NCBI RefSeq assembly: GCF_008017455.1
Contig: NZ_VRTY01000048.1
Location: 1 to 45,186 of the forward strand
Direction: 5' to 3'
DNA: 45,186 bases
Source of the DNA: Pontibacter qinzhouensis
Lineage (GTDB): Bacteria > Bacteroidota > Bacteroidia > Cytophagales > Hymenobacteraceae
A model generated the notes under the pieces. It saw only the letters and a program-made list of their open reading frames with translations. It had not been told where the DNA came from and did not search any database. Shown here in pieces: positions 24,308 to 31,880 of the stretch (positions within the stretch are counted from its first letter, which is position 1; each line of letters begins with the position of its first letter). Both the position numbers and the translations under genes were made by a program.

Positions 24308-24982
24308 ATGTCGCATATAGATATTGAAGTAAAGCGGATAAAGGAAAAGCTGCTGGAGATGTGGGACCTGGTAGACTACCAGTTCCAGAGTGGCCAGCAA
24401 GCTATGTCGGCCATAGACCATGAACTGGCGGCCAAAGTTATAAAGCTAGGCAAAAAGGTGAACGATTACGATGTGAAGATTGACCGGATGAGCGAAAACG
24501 TGCTGGCGCTGTTCACACCTGTTGCCATAGACCTGCGCCTGATGCTGGCGACCCTCAAGATAAACTCAAGCCTGGAGCGCATCGGCGATGATTCGGAAGG
24601 TATTGCCTACTTTGTGCAGAAGCTCGAGAAGCCACTGGATGCAGAACTGGTAGAGGCTACCAAAACCCACGAAATGTATGAAGAGGCCAAAGCCATGCTA
24701 GCCGACTGCCGCAAAGCATTTTTATATGACGACACCGAACTGGCCAAGCAACTGATAAAGCGCGACAAAACGCTGAATAAAATTTATGCGAAAGCCGACA
24801 CCATTATAGCCAATGCCATTACCGCTAATCCTGCTAAAGTAAGCGAAGGCCTCGTGCTGTTTTCCATCATCAAAAAAATAGAGCGTGTCGGCGACCAGAT
24901 TACCAACATTGCCGAAGAAATAATTTTTTACCGCGATGCCAAAGTGCTCCGCCACAAAAAGAAGAAGAAAAAGAAAGACTAA
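24308..24982 (+). CDS. phoU: Phosphate-signalling regulator PhoU
   Basis: Links the Pst transporter to the PhoR/PhoB-type signalling pair and damps phosphate uptake. The 224 residues form two three-helix halves. Each carries the metal-binding E/D-xxx-D motif: ERIGDDSEGIAYF in the first and ERVGDQITNIAEEIIFY in the second. The C-terminus is an unusual run of lysines (HKKKKKKKD). Neither PhoR nor PhoB is in this window. The word-repeat leader separates it from pstB. Confidence 0.94.
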   Translation: MSHIDIEVKRIKEKLLEMWDLVDYQFQSGQQAMSAIDHELAAKVIKLGKKVNDYDVKIDRMSENVLALFTPVAIDLRLMLATLKINSSLERIGDDSEGIAYFVQKLEKPLDAELVEATKTHEMYEEAKAMLADCRKAFLYDDTELAKQLIKRDKTLNKIYAKADTIIANAITANPAKVSEGLVLFSIIKKIERVGDQITNIAEEIIFYRDAKVLRHKKKKKKKD

Positions 24983-25007
24983 GCAACATGTGCTTGCATT
25001 AGCCCGC

Positions 25008-25065
25008 ACCCCTTTGCCATTTTTAGGCATTTTGCCTTCTGAAGGGCATTTTTATTTGAATAATT
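25008..25065 (+). repeat. 58-bp intergenic repeat, copy F
   Basis: Starts 26 bases after phoU. Left edge ACCCCTTTG, core GCCTTCTGAAGGGC, right edge ATTTTTATTTGAATAATT. Can act as the phoU terminator. Confidence 0.85.
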
Positions 25066-25105
25066 TGAGGGTTGTTCGCTGATTCAAAGAGGAGGAGCAG
25101 GTAAG

Positions 25106-25158
25106 ACCTCGCAGTGTGCGCAGCTCCTGCGAGCGCCTGGGCGAAGCAGGAGCTGCGC
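25106..25158 (+). repeat. GC-rich hairpin repeat (family 2), full copy
   Basis: Two alternative hairpins share bases. CTCGCAG (25108-25114) can pair with CTGCGAG (25127-25133). GCGCAGCTCCTGC (25118-25130) is also a perfect 13-base inverted match to GCAGGAGCTGCGC (25146-25158). Only one can form at a time. Confidence 0.8.
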
Positions 25159-25212
25159 CGGAGTATAAATTTATGGTTGCCTTAAAAACTAATCAGTAAG
25201 AAAGCTGCTTAC

Positions 25213-25268
25213 ACCCTTGGAGCTATTTTACTGATTTTTCTTCTGAAGGGGATTTCCATTAGAATAAT
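25213..25268 (+). repeat. 58-bp intergenic repeat, copy G
   Basis: Left edge ACCCTTGG, core CTTCTGAAGGGG, right edge TTTCCATTAGAATAATC (last base changed). It is not next to a stop codon: it is over 140 bases beyond copy F with only the family-2 hairpin between. Confidence 0.8.
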
Positions 25269-25379
25269 CTGATTGCGCAGCAGCTACCTCCTGTTTCACC
25301 TTTTAACCACAGGGCGAACAAATTAACCTTACAGGAGAGAGAAGTAGAGGCAAAATAACCTAGGAACCGAAGCTATTCC

Positions 25380-25415
25380 AGACGCTCGCAGGTCTGAAAG
25401 ACGTTGCGAGGTCTG
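25380..25415. repeat. GC-rich hairpin, related short element
   Basis: CTCGCA (25385) and TGCGAG (25405) flank an inner GTCT/AGAC hairpin, and AGGTCTG occurs twice. It resembles the AGACCT...AGGTCT hairpins I recall from many Bacteroidota intergenic regions. The 24983-25579 gap holds F, the family-2 copy, G and this; no gene is seen. Confidence 0.6.
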
Positions 25416-25555
25416 TGCTTCTGTTTTAAATCAGTACAGGTATAAACACCAAGTGCCGGTAGTAAGAATACCTCTCTAACTTTCTACCTCTCTAACTCTT
25501 CTCCCCCCTCTTCCTGATTTTAGCACAAAAAGTACGAAAGCAATCTTTTGTGTTG

Positions 25556-25577
25556 TAACTTTGTAAAAATTTACAAA
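25556..25577 (+). promoter_or_regulatory. ccmB -7 element overlapped by an 18-bp inverted repeat
   Basis: TAACTTTG (25556-25563) is a perfect -7 word. TTTGTAAA and TTTACAAA, separated by AA, form an inverted repeat at 25560-25577 covering the end of the -7 element and the likely transcription start. That is a good place for a repressor. The GTG start is at 25580, so the leader would be only about ten bases. Confidence 0.55.
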
Positions 25578-25579
25578 AA

Positions 25580-26248
25580 GTGCTGCTAAAAGAGATCTTA
25601 TTCCTCATGCGAAAGGACTTTCTGCTGGAAATGCGGCAGAAGTATGCTTTTAATGGCATGCTCCTGTATGTAGGCAGCACTGTTTTTGTCTGCTACCTCA
25701 GCTTTGGCTTGCGCTCCAATGTGCTTACCGTACCTGTCTGGAATGCCGTACTTTGGATTATTCTTCTTTTCACGTCGGTAAACGCTATCGCCAAAAGTTT
25801 TGTACAGGAGAACAGAGGGCGCTTGTTATACTTCTATTCTATCGTGAGTCCGCAGGGGGTTATACTCTCCAAGATCTTGTATAACAGCTGCCTGATGCTG
25901 GTGCTGGCGCTGATCTGTTTCGTGTTTTATGCCTTTGTGCTGGGCAACCCGGTGCAGGATGTGCCGATGTTCCTGCTCACGATACTGCTAGGCGCTATTG
26001 GCTTCTCCACATCGCTCACCATGATTTCAGGAATTGCGGCGAAGGCTGCTAACAACGGAACCCTGATGGCGGTGCTAAGCTTCCCGGTTATTGTGCCTAT
26101 GCTGCTGATGCTCATTAAAATGTCTAAAAACGCACTCGATGGGTTAGATCGCAGTGCCAGCCTCGACGAGCTACTCACGATACTGGCTATAAACATGATA
26201 GTGGTCACTGTATCTTATATCTTATTCCCGTACCTTTGGCGTTCTTAA
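25580..26248 (+). CDS. ccmB: Haem exporter subunit CcmB
   Basis: Membrane subunit of the CcmABCD ABC complex that acts in system I cytochrome c maturation by releasing haem-loaded CcmE. The 222 residues have about six membrane segments. The N-terminus VLLKEILFLMRKDFLLEMRQKYAFNGMLLYV and the later ENRGRLLYFYSIVSPQGVILSKILYN are characteristic. The start is a GTG at 25580. The ATPase partner CcmA is not in this window. A 254-base gap, ending with word repeats, separates it from ccmC. Confidence 0.9.
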   Translation: MLLKEILFLMRKDFLLEMRQKYAFNGMLLYVGSTVFVCYLSFGLRSNVLTVPVWNAVLWIILLFTSVNAIAKSFVQENRGRLLYFYSIVSPQGVILSKILYNSCLMLVLALICFVFYAFVLGNPVQDVPMFLLTILLGAIGFSTSLTMISGIAAKAANNGTLMAVLSFPVIVPMLLMLIKMSKNALDGLDRSASLDELLTILAINMIVVTVSYILFPYLWRS

Positions 26249-26469
26249 GTAGATACTAGAAGTTAGAATTTAAATATTAGATTCTCGAAACCTGATTATC
26301 AGACAAACCCGGAGCTAAAATCTATCTCAGAAAAATAATCTGAAATGGGAAGTAAAAGCAGAAAAAGTGTTAGAACAGAAAATAATTATAACTGAATAAT
26401 AGAAAAGAGATGAAAGAGTTAGCATTAGACATACAAAACCAAAAAGCTTAGGTTTCTCTGTCTAACATC

Positions 26470-26490
26470 TATAATCTATAATCTATAATC
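26470..26490 (+). repeat. Heptamer tandem repeat before ccmC
   Basis: TATAATC occurs three times in a row, ten bases before the ccmC start region, following TCTAACATC. It belongs to the same word vocabulary as the repeat tails. Confidence 0.7.
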
Positions 26491-26502
26491 TAGCATCTAA
26501 AA

Positions 26503-27165
26503 ATGAAAAACTGGTGGAAAATAGTAACGGTGCTGCTGCTGGTGTTTACAGTAGTGGCCGGGTTCCTTTCGGAGGTACCACGGCTGGCTATTCTGAACGA
26601 AACCATCCGGAACCTGTACTTTCATGTGCCCATGTGGTTTGGCATGATCCTGATTCTGCTTGTGTCGGTGGTGTACTCTGTTAAGTACCTGCGCCAGCCT
26701 ACTATTAAAAACGATATTATTGCACACGAGGCTGCCAAAGTGGGTATTCTGTTTGGCGTACTGGGCATTGTTACCGGCATGGAGTGGGCCCGCTTTACCT
26801 GGGGCGAGTACTGGAGCAACGACCCTAAACAAAACGGAGCCGCTATTGGGCTGCTCATTTACTTTGCGTACCTGGTGCTGCGCAGCTCCTTTGCAGAGCA
26901 GCAGCAGCGCGCCCGCATTAGTGCGGTTTACAACATTTTTGCCTTTGCAGCGCTAATTCCGCTACTATTTATACTGCCTCGCCTCACCGACTCGCTGCAC
27001 CCGGGCAACGGTGGCAACCCCGGCTTTAACGCCTACGACCTCGACAGCCGTCTGCGCCTGGTATTTTACCCGGCCGTGCTTGGCTGGACTCTGCTCGGCA
27101 TCTGGATTGTGAACATTAAATCAAGACTTGAAATACTGAGACAACGCTTATATGAAATTGCTTAA
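26503..27165 (+). CDS. ccmC: Cytochrome c biogenesis protein CcmC
   Basis: Attaches haem to CcmE at the periplasmic face of the membrane. The 220 residues have six membrane segments. Axial histidine candidates are His41 (YFHVPMWFG) and His166 (SLHPG). The Trp-rich loop is a degenerate form, TWGEYWSNDPKQNGAA at 99-114, instead of the classic WxWD; I recall this form as normal in Bacteroidota CcmC. Its end overlaps the CcmD-like gene by 14 bases. Confidence 0.9.
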   Translation: MKNWWKIVTVLLLVFTVVAGFLSEVPRLAILNETIRNLYFHVPMWFGMILILLVSVVYSVKYLRQPTIKNDIIAHEAAKVGILFGVLGIVTGMEWARFTWGEYWSNDPKQNGAAIGLLIYFAYLVLRSSFAEQQQRARISAVYNIFAFAALIPLLFILPRLTDSLHPGNGGNPGFNAYDLDSRLRLVFYPAVLGWTLLGIWIVNIKSRLEILRQRLYEIA

Positions 27166-27430
27166 AATACTGACCTTGTGGTGTCTGCTGCTGGCAGCTT
27201 CTTTCGGAGGGGCAAAAGTGCAGGCGCAGCCTGCGCAAAACCAGGGCACCACCATTATAGCCGAGCCAGAAGTAGAAATGGCAGACATGCTACGCCGCGA
27301 TGGCAAAATATACGTGGTGGTAGTGGTGCTACTAACCTTAATGGGCGGTGTTGTCGGTTACCTGATCTCACTGGATCGCAAAGTGAGCAAGCTCGAAAAG
27401 CAGCTGAAAGACGAAATGGTTAACCGCTAA
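27152..27430 (+). CDS. CcmD-like small membrane protein
   Basis: A 92-residue protein starting inside the last codons of ccmC (14-base overlap), which points to translational coupling. It has a signal-like N-terminus (to about residue 26, VQAQ), one membrane segment (YVVVVVLLTLMGGVVGYLI) and a short charged helix (DRKVSKLEKQLKDE). That layout and the position match CcmD-family proteins, which stabilise CcmC-CcmE contact. It is longer than E. coli CcmD and has an extra exported head. Confidence 0.75.
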   Translation: MKLLKILTLWCLLLAASFGGAKVQAQPAQNQGTTIIAEPEVEMADMLRRDGKIYVVVVVLLTLMGGVVGYLISLDRKVSKLEKQLKDEMVNR

Positions 27431-27608
27431 TAAGTGCCCCCCTTCTATAAGGAACAAATTTTTACGTGCTGGCTATCTGGTCTTAATCAGTAAAGAACAA
27501 TCGGGATACCAGCTGATAAATAACTAAAAATGCCTCTCACAATGGATTTAAATCTTAATTCTGCGTGTTAGACAATCGGAGCAAGAGTATTTTTTAAATC
27601 AAAAACAG

Positions 27609-28025
27609 ATGAAAAAGTCACATATCATCGGGATGATCGTAATCGCTATGGCTATTGGCATTATTATGTCTACGGCAGGCGACGCCAGCACTTATGTTTC
27701 TTTTGGTGAAGCCATTGAGCGTGCCAAAGATGGCGATGACACGAAAGTACACGTAGTAGGCCGCCTCAAAAAAGACGCGCAAGGCCATATTGTAGGCATG
27801 CAGTACGACCCAACAAGAGATCCGAATTATTTCACTTTTACCTTAGTAGACACCAACCGCGTGGAGCAACGCGTGGTCTATTTTCAGCCTAAACCACAGG
27901 ATTTCGAACGTTCGGAGCAGGTAGTTATTACCGGCAACATGCAAAACCAGGTGTTTGTGGCCGACAAAATCTTACTTAAATGTCCTTCTAAATACGTGGA
28001 GAAGGAAGTAACAGCAAGCCTGTAA
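27609..28025 (+). CDS. ccmE: Haem chaperone CcmE, CxxxY type
   Basis: Carries haem from CcmC to the lyase CcmF. The 138 residues have one N-terminal membrane anchor (IIGMIVIAMAIGIIM) and a beta-barrel OB-like domain (VHVVGRLKKD; FTFTLVDTN; VVYFQPKPQDF; VVITGNMQNQVFVADKILLKC). The haem-binding residue in E. coli is a His in an HxxxY motif; here the aligned position is Cys125 in CPSKY, the known C-xxx-Y variant of CcmE. The spacing to Tyr129 is kept. A 178-base gap lies before it and a long inverted repeat after it. Confidence 0.9.
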   Translation: MKKSHIIGMIVIAMAIGIIMSTAGDASTYVSFGEAIERAKDGDDTKVHVVGRLKKDAQGHIVGMQYDPTRDPNYFTFTLVDTNRVEQRVVYFQPKPQDFERSEQVVITGNMQNQVFVADKILLKCPSKYVEKEVTASL

Positions 28026-28031
28026 TTTAGT

Positions 28032-28134
28032 TAAGAGTTAAGAGTTAAAAGTTATGAGTTTAAGACTCGCTTTTTACCCTCAGCTCTTTTCTCTATTCCA
28101 CTTTTAACTCATAACTCTTAACTTTTAACTCTTA
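28032..28134 (+). repeat. 29-bp inverted repeat directly before ccmF
   Basis: Two arms of 29 bases at 28032-28060 and 28106-28134 are complementary at 27 positions, with a 45-base loop. The arms are made of the tail words TTAAGAGTTA and AACTCATAACTC. The right arm ends three bases before the ccmF start codon, so an RNA hairpin would cover its translation start region. Confidence 0.8.
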
Positions 28135-28137
28135 GAA

Positions 28138-30732
28138 ATGATAAATACGCTGATCGGGGACTTTGGCCATGTGAGTGTGATCATTGCTTTTGTGGCAGCC
28201 ATTGTAGCCTCTTATGCCTATTTTATGGCTTCCGGCAAAAAGGCCGAAGCCTCCGGCGATACCAGCTGGCGCAACCTGGCAAGAGGTGCTTTTTATGTGC
28301 ACTCCTTTGCTGTAATAGCCGTTATCTTCTGCTTATTCAATATTATTTACGAGCACCGCTACGAATATTATTACGCCTGGAGCCACTCCTCTAATCACCT
28401 GCCGGTTTACTACATGATCTCCTGCTTCTGGGAAGGTCAGGAAGGCTCGTTTCTGCTCTGGACGTTCTGGCACGTAGCCCTTGGCCTGGTGCTCATGCGT
28501 TCGGCCCGTAACAACAAAACCTGGGAAGCACCTGTTATGGCGACCTTCTCTTTCGTTCAGATATTCCTGACTTCTATGATTCTGGGAGTCGTTATCGGTG
28601 ATTTTAAGTTAGGCTCCTCTCCTTTTATACTCATGCGCGATTTCATGACCGATGCGCCTGTGTTTAAAATGGACCCGAACTTTGTGCCGACCGATGGCAC
28701 TGGCCTGAACCCGCTCCTGCAGAACTACTGGATGGTTATTCACCCGCCTACTCTGTTCCTGGGCTTTGCGGCTACGCTGGTTCCTTTTGCTTTTGCTGTT
28801 GCCGGCCTCTGGAAAGGCAAGTTTACTGATTGGGTAAAATATGCGCTGCCCTGGTCGCATTTTGCGGCTGTGAGTTTGGGCATTGGAATTATGATGGGTG
28901 CTTACTGGGCCTACGAAACACTGAACTTTGGTGGTTACTGGAACTGGGACCCCGTAGAGAACGCCGTTTATATTCCGTGGCTGGTACTCATCGGTGCCAT
29001 TCATACCATGATCGCGTACCGACGCAGTAAGCAAGGCCTGAGTGCTTCGTTTATCCTGGTTATCACATCTTTCCTGCTCATTCTGTACGCCACCTTCCTC
29101 ACCCGAAGCGGCATTTTAGGAAACGCCTCCGTGCACTCCTTTACCGACTTAGGTTTATCAGGGCAGTTATTTACTTATCTGGCAGCCTTTACCGTACTGG
29201 CCATTGCCCTGTTGGTATACCGCTGGAAACAAATTCCGAGCACCGAAAAAGAGCTTTCTACTTACAGTGCCGAGTTCTGGGTGTTTATTGGAGCAGCGGT
29301 GCTTTGCCTGGCAGGTTTCCAGGTGCTGGCCACTACTTCTATTCCGGTTTATAATTCCTTTTTGGGCTTTATCGGCATCGAGTCTAATGCAGCCTTACCT
29401 GCCGACCAAATTGAGCACTACACTAAATTTCAGTTATGGGCAGGCGTGGCTATTGCCATATTAACCGGTGTGGGGCAGCTGCTATGGTGGAAAAAAGCAA
29501 ACAAGAACAGCTTTAAAGATGCCATTACGCTTCCGCTCATGTTTACGCTGCTGTTCGCCAGCCTCGTTATTATATTGTCAAATAAATTTGATATTTTCTC
29601 CTTTAAGCTGGATAACCCGGTTTACATAACGTTGTTCGTTACGGCACTGTTTGCTGTTTTTGCTAACGGTAGCATTATAGCTGGCCTGGTTCAGAAAAAG
29701 GTGAGCTTATCGGGTGGTGCTGTAGCGCACATTGGCATAGCGCTTATGCTGATTGGTATTCTGTTCTCATCAGGCTATTCCAACATCATCTCGCAAAACA
29801 ACTCGGGCTTACTTTATTCCCGTGAATTTCCGGATGAAATAAACCGCGACAACGTGCTGCTCTGGCGCAACGCTCCAACACAAATGGGCAAATACAAAGT
29901 GAGCTACCACGGCCAGTTTATGGAAGTGAAAGGCGTACCCGGCTATGTGAGCAAAGAACTCCTGTTCCGCACCGATGATGAATATGTTGCTATAGCCCGT
30001 GGCGACATCAAAGCCAAAAATAAGGTTTATTACAAAACTGGCGATACCCTGGACCTGCACTCACCGGAGAACACGTTTTTTGAGGTAGAGTATAGCAGCG
30101 ACAAAGATACATTTACCCTTTACCCACGTGCACAGGTAAACGAGAACATGGGTCTGCTGGCTTCTCCCGACATAGAGCACTTTGCCGACAAAGACCTTTA
30201 CTCACACGTATCGTCTATAGCGCCTGAAGAAAGAGAGTGGGGGCAACTGCAGGAGCATGAGGTAGCAGCCGGAGACACCCTGATTCTGAACGACTACGTA
30301 ACCATATTTAACGGCATAGAGCGCATACCGCAGGTACCTGGCGTAGAAATGGCTGCCGGCGATGTAGCAGTACAAGCCGACATGAAGATTCTGGGCGAGC
30401 GCAAAGCCTACCACGCGCACCCTGTGCTCATGATTAAAGACCAGATGATGGGCCGTGTACCGGAAACCATCGAAGACCTGGGCCTGCGCATTACCTTCAT
30501 GAACATCAACACCGAAAAGAACACGTTCACCATTGGCGTAAACGCCTCTCAGAAAGACTGGATTATTCTGAAAGCCATGGAGAAACCATTTGTAAACATT
30601 CTCTGGATCGGTACTATCGTGATGTCTATTGGCTTTGTGATGGCCATTGTGCGACGCAAGCAGGAAACAGGAGCAGATGGCAAAGCTCCTTCTATTGACA
30701 AAAAGAATAAACGAAAAGCGCAGGTAGCTTAA
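28138..30732 (+). CDS. ccmF: Cytochrome c haem lyase CcmF/CcsA-type
   Basis: Joins haem to apocytochrome c in the periplasm. The 864-residue protein has many membrane segments. The tryptophan-rich haem-handling motif is canonical: GGYWNWDPVENAVYIPW at about 264-280. Histidine-bearing loops such as NYWMVIHPPTLFLGF and ASVHSFTDLG are present. A periplasmic domain lies about 545-815, and one last membrane segment (PFVNILWIGTIVMSIGFVMAIV) precedes a basic tail. It is the last ccm gene in the cluster and ends at a strong terminator. CcmG and CcmH are not in the window. Confidence 0.93.
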   Translation: MINTLIGDFGHVSVIIAFVAAIVASYAYFMASGKKAEASGDTSWRNLARGAFYVHSFAVIAVIFCLFNIIYEHRYEYYYAWSHSSNHLPVYYMISCFWEGQEGSFLLWTFWHVALGLVLMRSARNNKTWEAPVMATFSFVQIFLTSMILGVVIGDFKLGSSPFILMRDFMTDAPVFKMDPNFVPTDGTGLNPLLQNYWMVIHPPTLFLGFAATLVPFAFAVAGLWKGKFTDWVKYALPWSHFAAVSLGIGIMMGAYWAYETLNFGGYWNWDPVENAVYIPWLVLIGAIHTMIAYRRSKQGLSASFILVITSFLLILYATFLTRSGILGNASVHSFTDLGLSGQLFTYLAAFTVLAIALLVYRWKQIPSTEKELSTYSAEFWVFIGAAVLCLAGFQVLATTSIPVYNSFLGFIGIESNAALPADQIEHYTKFQLWAGVAIAILTGVGQLLWWKKANKNSFKDAITLPLMFTLLFASLVIILSNKFDIFSFKLDNPVYITLFVTALFAVFANGSIIAGLVQKKVSLSGGAVAHIGIALMLIGILFSSGYSNIISQNNSGLLYSREFPDEINRDNVLLWRNAPTQMGKYKVSYHGQFMEVKGVPGYVSKELLFRTDDEYVAIARGDIKAKNKVYYKTGDTLDLHSPENTFFEVEYSSDKDTFTLYPRAQVNENMGLLASPDIEHFADKDLYSHVSSIAPEEREWGQLQEHEVAAGDTLILNDYVTIFNGIERIPQVPGVEMAAGDVAVQADMKILGERKAYHAHPVLMIKDQMMGRVPETIEDLGLRITFMNINTEKNTFTIGVNASQKDWIILKAMEKPFVNILWIGTIVMSIGFVMAIVRRKQETGADGKAPSIDKKNKRKAQVA

Positions 30733-30755
30733 CACTACCTCACTTAAATTACCTG

Positions 30756-30788
30756 AAAAGCCTTTGCTACAGCAGCAAGGGCTTTTTT
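30756..30788 (+). terminator. Intrinsic terminator after ccmF
   Basis: AAAAGCCTTTGCT and AGCAAGGGCTTTT pair over 13 positions (one G-T), followed by more T residues. Confidence 0.85.
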
Positions 30789-30839
30789 GTTTCTATTTTC
30801 CTTAAACCCGCACTTCCAGCTCTCTCTAAGCAGGCATAC

Positions 30840-30896
30840 ACCCTGAGCCAAAAATTACTGAAAAAGCTTCTGGAGGGCTTTTTCATCTGAATAATT
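30840..30896 (+). repeat. 58-bp intergenic repeat, copy H
   Basis: Left edge ACCCTGAG, hairpin AAAAAGC / GCTTTTT around TTCTGGAGG, right edge TTTTCATCTGAATAATT. It lies 52 bases after the ccmF terminator, so termination is already served. Confidence 0.85.
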
Positions 30897-31010
30897 CAAA
30901 CAATGTATAAAGCATTTACTAAACCTATCCTTATATACTGTTCTGAGATCACCATATCTAAAGTTTAAAATTGTAAATTAAAATAATCTTTTTGTAAAGT
31001 AAACTTGTCT

Positions 31011-31046
31011 TTTTGAGTAATAAAATTTACATTTAACTTATTACTC
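31011..31046 (+). promoter_or_regulatory. Promoter with 9-bp inverted repeat, likely XRE operator
   Basis: TTTTG (31011-31015) and TAACTTAT (31034-31041) fit -33/-7 spacing of 18. GAGTAATAA (31015-31023) and TTATTACTC (31038-31046) are a perfect inverted pair bracketing the promoter core. The gap 30733-31064 otherwise holds the ccmF terminator and copy H. Confidence 0.6.
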
Positions 31047-31064
31047 ACTATAACATCTGTCAGT

Positions 31065-31424
31065 ATGATAGCTACACTATTAACATCGCATTTTTTAAAA
31101 TATGCAGGTTTTGCTTTAGTAGCAGTCGGCATACCAACATTGTTTCTGGACAATACAATTGGTGCAGAAGTACCACTCCTGATGGGCTTGTTCTTTATTT
31201 TTATCTCAAAAGAGAAAATGGAAGACGAAAGGTCGTATAGTTTACGGTTTAGCTCTATGACATTGGCTTTTCTACTGGCATTTATTGTAGCACATCTAAC
31301 AGGGTATCTTTTTACAAAAGGACTTATTACGTGGCAACTGGAGATGATAAACCATTTCAGCATTTTGGTTTTTGCGCTTGCCATCGCTATTTTTTATGCT
31401 AGAATCTACCTAATTAAAGAGTAA
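31065..31424 (+). CDS. Four-helix membrane protein paired with an XRE regulator
   Basis: A 119-residue inner-membrane protein with four hydrophobic segments (LKYAGFALVAVGIPTLFL; VPLLMGLFFIFI; MTLAFLLAFIVAHLTGYLF; FSILVFALAIAIFYARIYL) and a charged loop KEKMEDERSYSLR between the second and third. That 'DER' loop resembles DUF2178-type proteins that sit beside small regulators. Eight bases separate it from the regulator gene, so they form one unit. It might sense or respond to membrane stress; no function is known to me. Confidence 0.75.
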   Translation: MIATLLTSHFLKYAGFALVAVGIPTLFLDNTIGAEVPLLMGLFFIFISKEKMEDERSYSLRFSSMTLAFLLAFIVAHLTGYLFTKGLITWQLEMINHFSILVFALAIAIFYARIYLIKE

Positions 31425-31432
31425 CCTTGTTC

Positions 31433-31648
31433 ATGAAAAATTCAATAAAAGTAGAAAGGGCGAAAATGAACATGACACAGGCAGACCTGGCAGAAAAAGT
31501 AAGTGTATCGCGGCAAACGATAAACTCTATTGAAATAGGCAAGTTTGTGCCCTCCACACTGCTTTCGCTTAAGATCGCAGCCATATTTAACAGTACCGTC
31601 GACAGTATTTTTAACCTCGAAGATACCGACTGGGAGAAAAAATATTAA
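31433..31648 (+). CDS. Small XRE/Cro-type transcriptional regulator
   Basis: A 71-residue helix-turn-helix protein. The DNA-binding unit is MTQADLAEKVSVSRQTINSI, followed by EIGKFVPSTLLSLKIAAIF and DSIFNLED, the pattern of YozG/Cro-like regulators. I used the ATG at 31433 (MKNSIKVERAKM); an in-frame TTG two codons earlier is possible. It probably represses its own unit by binding the inverted repeat at 31015-31046. It has no sensor domain. Confidence 0.9.
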   Translation: MKNSIKVERAKMNMTQADLAEKVSVSRQTINSIEIGKFVPSTLLSLKIAAIFNSTVDSIFNLEDTDWEKKY

Positions 31649-31662
31649 AAAGTAAAGCCTGA

Positions 31663-31719
31663 ACCCTCAGCAAAAAAACACTGCAAAGTCTTCTGAAGGC
31701 TATTTCCATTTGAATAATT
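31663..31719 (+). repeat. 58-bp intergenic repeat, copy I
   Basis: Fifteen bases after the XRE gene: ACCCTCAG, core TCTTCTGAAGGC, right edge TTTCCATTTGAATAATT. Confidence 0.85.
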
Positions 31720-31858
31720 TGGTTGCTGGTTGTTAATTGCTGATTATTAAATGGTTGATTTGAAGATGAAGAAATTTCGATTGAATGAGTAATTTCTAAT
31801 TCATAACTTTTAACTAAAAAAGTCTAGTATCTAACATCTAGCGGCTAAAAAGCCTACT
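31720..31858 (+). repeat. Word-repeat tail of copy I
   Basis: Contains GGTTGCTGGTTGTTAATTGC, TTATTAAATGGTTGATTTG, GATTGAATGAG, AATTCATAACTTTTAACTAA and TCTAGTATCTAACATCTAG. Ends near the next start codon (31881), with a -7-like TACTTTAG at 31855-31862. Confidence 0.65.
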
Positions 31859-31880
31859 TTAGCTCCTGGAAATAAAACCT

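Noticed and set aside
26503..27165. CcmC as a pseudogene because the Trp motif is imperfect
   Set aside because: Full length, both histidine candidates present, and this loop form seems normal in the phylum.
27609..28025. CcmE as a broken gene because the haem-binding His is missing
   Set aside because: Frame and fold are intact and the CxxxY form is a known functional variant.
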